From NCBI GenBank assembly GCA_937923225.1, contig CALAKR010000215.1, positions 1 through 5,107 on the forward strand: a stretch of DNA of 5,107 bases, written 5' to 3'. Source of the stretch: an uncultured Aquabacterium sp. (GTDB lineage Bacteria > Pseudomonadota > Gammaproteobacteria > Burkholderiales > Burkholderiaceae_C). Under the pieces are notes generated by a model. The model was not told the origin of the DNA. It saw nothing but the letters and a program-made list of their open reading frames with translations, and did not search any database. Of this stretch, positions 4,093 through 5,107 are shown piece by piece. The first letter of the stretch is position 1; every line of letters begins with the position of its first letter. The position numbers and the translations under genes are program-made.

Positions 4093-5107
4093 TCAGTTGG
4101 CCTGGGCCAGCTGATCCAGGATGGCCGGGTTCTCCAGCGTGCTGGTGTCTTGGGTGACCGCGTCTCCCTTGGCGATCACGCGCAGCAATCGGCGCATGAT
4201 CTTGCCGGAGCGCGTCTTGGGCAGGTTGTCGCCGAAACGGATGTCTTTGGGCTTGGCAATCGGGCCGATCTCCTGGGCCACGTGGTTGCGCAGTTCGGCG
4301 GCGAGCTTCTTGGCCTCCTCGCCGCTGGGGCGGGGGCGCTTGAGCACCACGAAGGCGCAGATGGCTTCGCCAGTGAGGTCATCGGGGCGCCCCACCACGG
4401 CGGCCTCGGCCACCAGCGGGTGTGACACCAGGGCGGATTCGATCTCCATCGTGCCCATGCGGTGCCCCGAGACGTTCAGCACATCGTCGATACGGCCGGT
4501 GATGGTGAAGTAGCCCGTCTCCGCATCGCGGATGGCGCCGTCGCCCGCCAGGTAGTAGCTGCCGCCGAAATCGGCCGGGTAGTAGCTCTTTTTGAAGCGC
4601 TCCGGGTCACCCCAGATGGTGCGGATCATCGCGGGCCAGGGCTTGCGCACCACCAGCACACCGCCCTGCCCCCAGGGCACTTCCTTGCCGGTCTCATCGA
4701 CCACGGCGGCATCGATGCCCGGGAAGGGCAAGGTGCACGAGCCGGGCGTGAGCGCATGGGCGCCGGGCAGCGGCGTGATCATGTGGCCGCCGGTTTCCGT
4801 CTGCCAGAAGGTGTCGACGATGGGGCAGCGGCCGCCACCGATCTCGCGGTGGTACCACTCCCAGGCTGCGGGGTTGATGGGCTCGCCCACCGTGCCCAGC
4901 AGGCGCAGGCTTGTCAGGTTGAAGTTGCGCGGATGCACCTCGGGTGTGATCTCGGCCGCCTTGATCAGCGCGCGGATGGCGGTGGGCGCCGTGTAGAAGA
5001 TCGTGACCTTGTGGTCCTGGATCATGCGCCAGAAGCGCGCGGCATCCGGATAGGTGGGCACGCCTTCGAACACGATCTGCGTGCCGCCATTGGCCAGCGG
5101 GCCGTAG
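4093..5107 (-). CDS. acs: Acetyl-CoA synthetase (AMP-forming), N-terminal part outside the window
   Basis: Acs activates acetate with ATP to acetyl-AMP and then makes acetyl-CoA, in the cytoplasm. The frame is open from the right edge (first complete codon TAC at 5106-5104) and gives 337 residues; the family has about 650, so roughly half is present. Motifs counted from the edge are [18 protein letters not shown] (Val73), [11 protein letters not shown] (core A5; Trp101, the equivalent of Trp414 that shapes the acetate pocket in Salmonella Acs), the A7/A8 region GDGA and [14 protein letters not shown] (203-216), and [12 protein letters not shown] with catalytic Lys302 (A10, the equivalent of Lys609, the Pat/CobB acetylation site). 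Retaining that tryptophan favours acetate over longer acids. The C-terminus is complete ([18 protein letters not shown]). Propionyl-CoA synthetase is the main alternative but fits less well. The transporter gene follows 219 bp downstream. Confidence 0.96.
   Translation of the reverse strand, partial: YGPLANGGTQIVFEGVPTYPDAARFWRMIQDHKVTIFYTAPTAIRALIKAAEITPEVHPRNFNLTSLRLLGTVGEPINPAAWEWYHREIGGGRCPIVDTFWQTETGGHMITPLPGAHALTPGSCTLPFPGIDAAVVDETGKEVPWGQGGVLVVRKPWPAMIRTIWGDPERFKKSYYPADFGGSYYLAGDGAIRDAETGYFTITGRIDDVLNVSGHRMGTMEIESALVSHPLVAEAAVVGRPDDLTGEAICAFVVLKRPRPSGEEAKKLAAELRNHVAQEIGPIAKPKDIRFGDNLPKTRSGKIMRRLLRVIAKGDAVTQDTSTLENPAILDQLAQAN

Noticed and set aside
3955..4425. Plus-strand open frame of 156 codons over the spacer and the 3' end of acs
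   Set aside because: Most of it is antisense to acs, the composition is Gly/His-rich, and no motif or RBS supports it.
4093..5107. Propionyl-CoA synthetase (prpE) as the identity of the right-hand gene
   Set aside because: Motif wording ([47 protein letters not shown]) matches Acs closely, and the acetate-pocket tryptophan is retained.
1..5107. Mobile elements, CRISPR arrays, tRNA or rRNA genes, toxin-antitoxin or defence genes
   Set aside because: No transposase or integrase motif, no regularly spaced repeats and no tRNA-like cloverleaf were seen. All longer coding stretches are accounted for by housekeeping or transport genes.

Overview
This is a GC-rich chromosomal fragment of housekeeping character. 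It most likely comes from a betaproteobacterium of the order Burkholderiales (Comamonadaceae-like). The assignment rests on the small Trp-rich membrane protein, which I recall as a family annotated mainly in that order, on the form of the cytochrome c551/c552 and MHS transporter genes, and on strong GC bias at third codon positions. It is an inference from recognition, not from a search.

Layout, left to right. (1) Positions 1-1401, plus strand: the C-terminal three quarters or more of dihydroxy-acid dehydratase (ilvD), cut by the window edge. (2) 1412-1669, minus strand: an 85-residue Trp-rich membrane protein of unknown function, convergent with ilvD across 10 bp. (3) 1670-1802: a 133-bp divergent intergenic region with a 12-bp perfect palindrome, a possible -10 box and a small perfect hairpin. 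(4) 1803-2120, plus strand: a complete periplasmic mono-haem cytochrome c with a signal peptide. (5) 2121-2220: convergent spacer with three perfect hairpins, the middle one a good bidirectional intrinsic terminator. (6) 2221-3873, minus strand: a complete 550-residue MFS transporter of the metabolite:H+ symporter (MHS) type. It has an unusual insertion of about 117 residues that should lie in the periplasm. (7) 3874-4092: a 219-bp spacer rich in inverted and direct repeats. (8) 4093-5107, minus strand: the C-terminal 337 residues of acetyl-CoA synthetase (acs), cut by the right edge.

How the genes relate. acs and the transporter share a strand, with acs upstream. The pairing suggests that the transporter imports a small carboxylate that feeds acetyl-CoA, but the sequence does not prove a substrate. 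The 219-bp gap and its repeats suggest that the transporter has its own promoter or leader control. ilvD (valine, leucine and isoleucine synthesis), the Trp-rich protein and the cytochrome show no obvious joint pathway.

I saw no mobile element, CRISPR array, tRNA or rRNA, and no clear new multi-gene system. The least explained items are the periplasmic insertion in the transporter, the repeat-rich acs/transporter spacer, the Trp-rich protein, and the palindrome plus 5' hairpin in front of the cytochrome gene.
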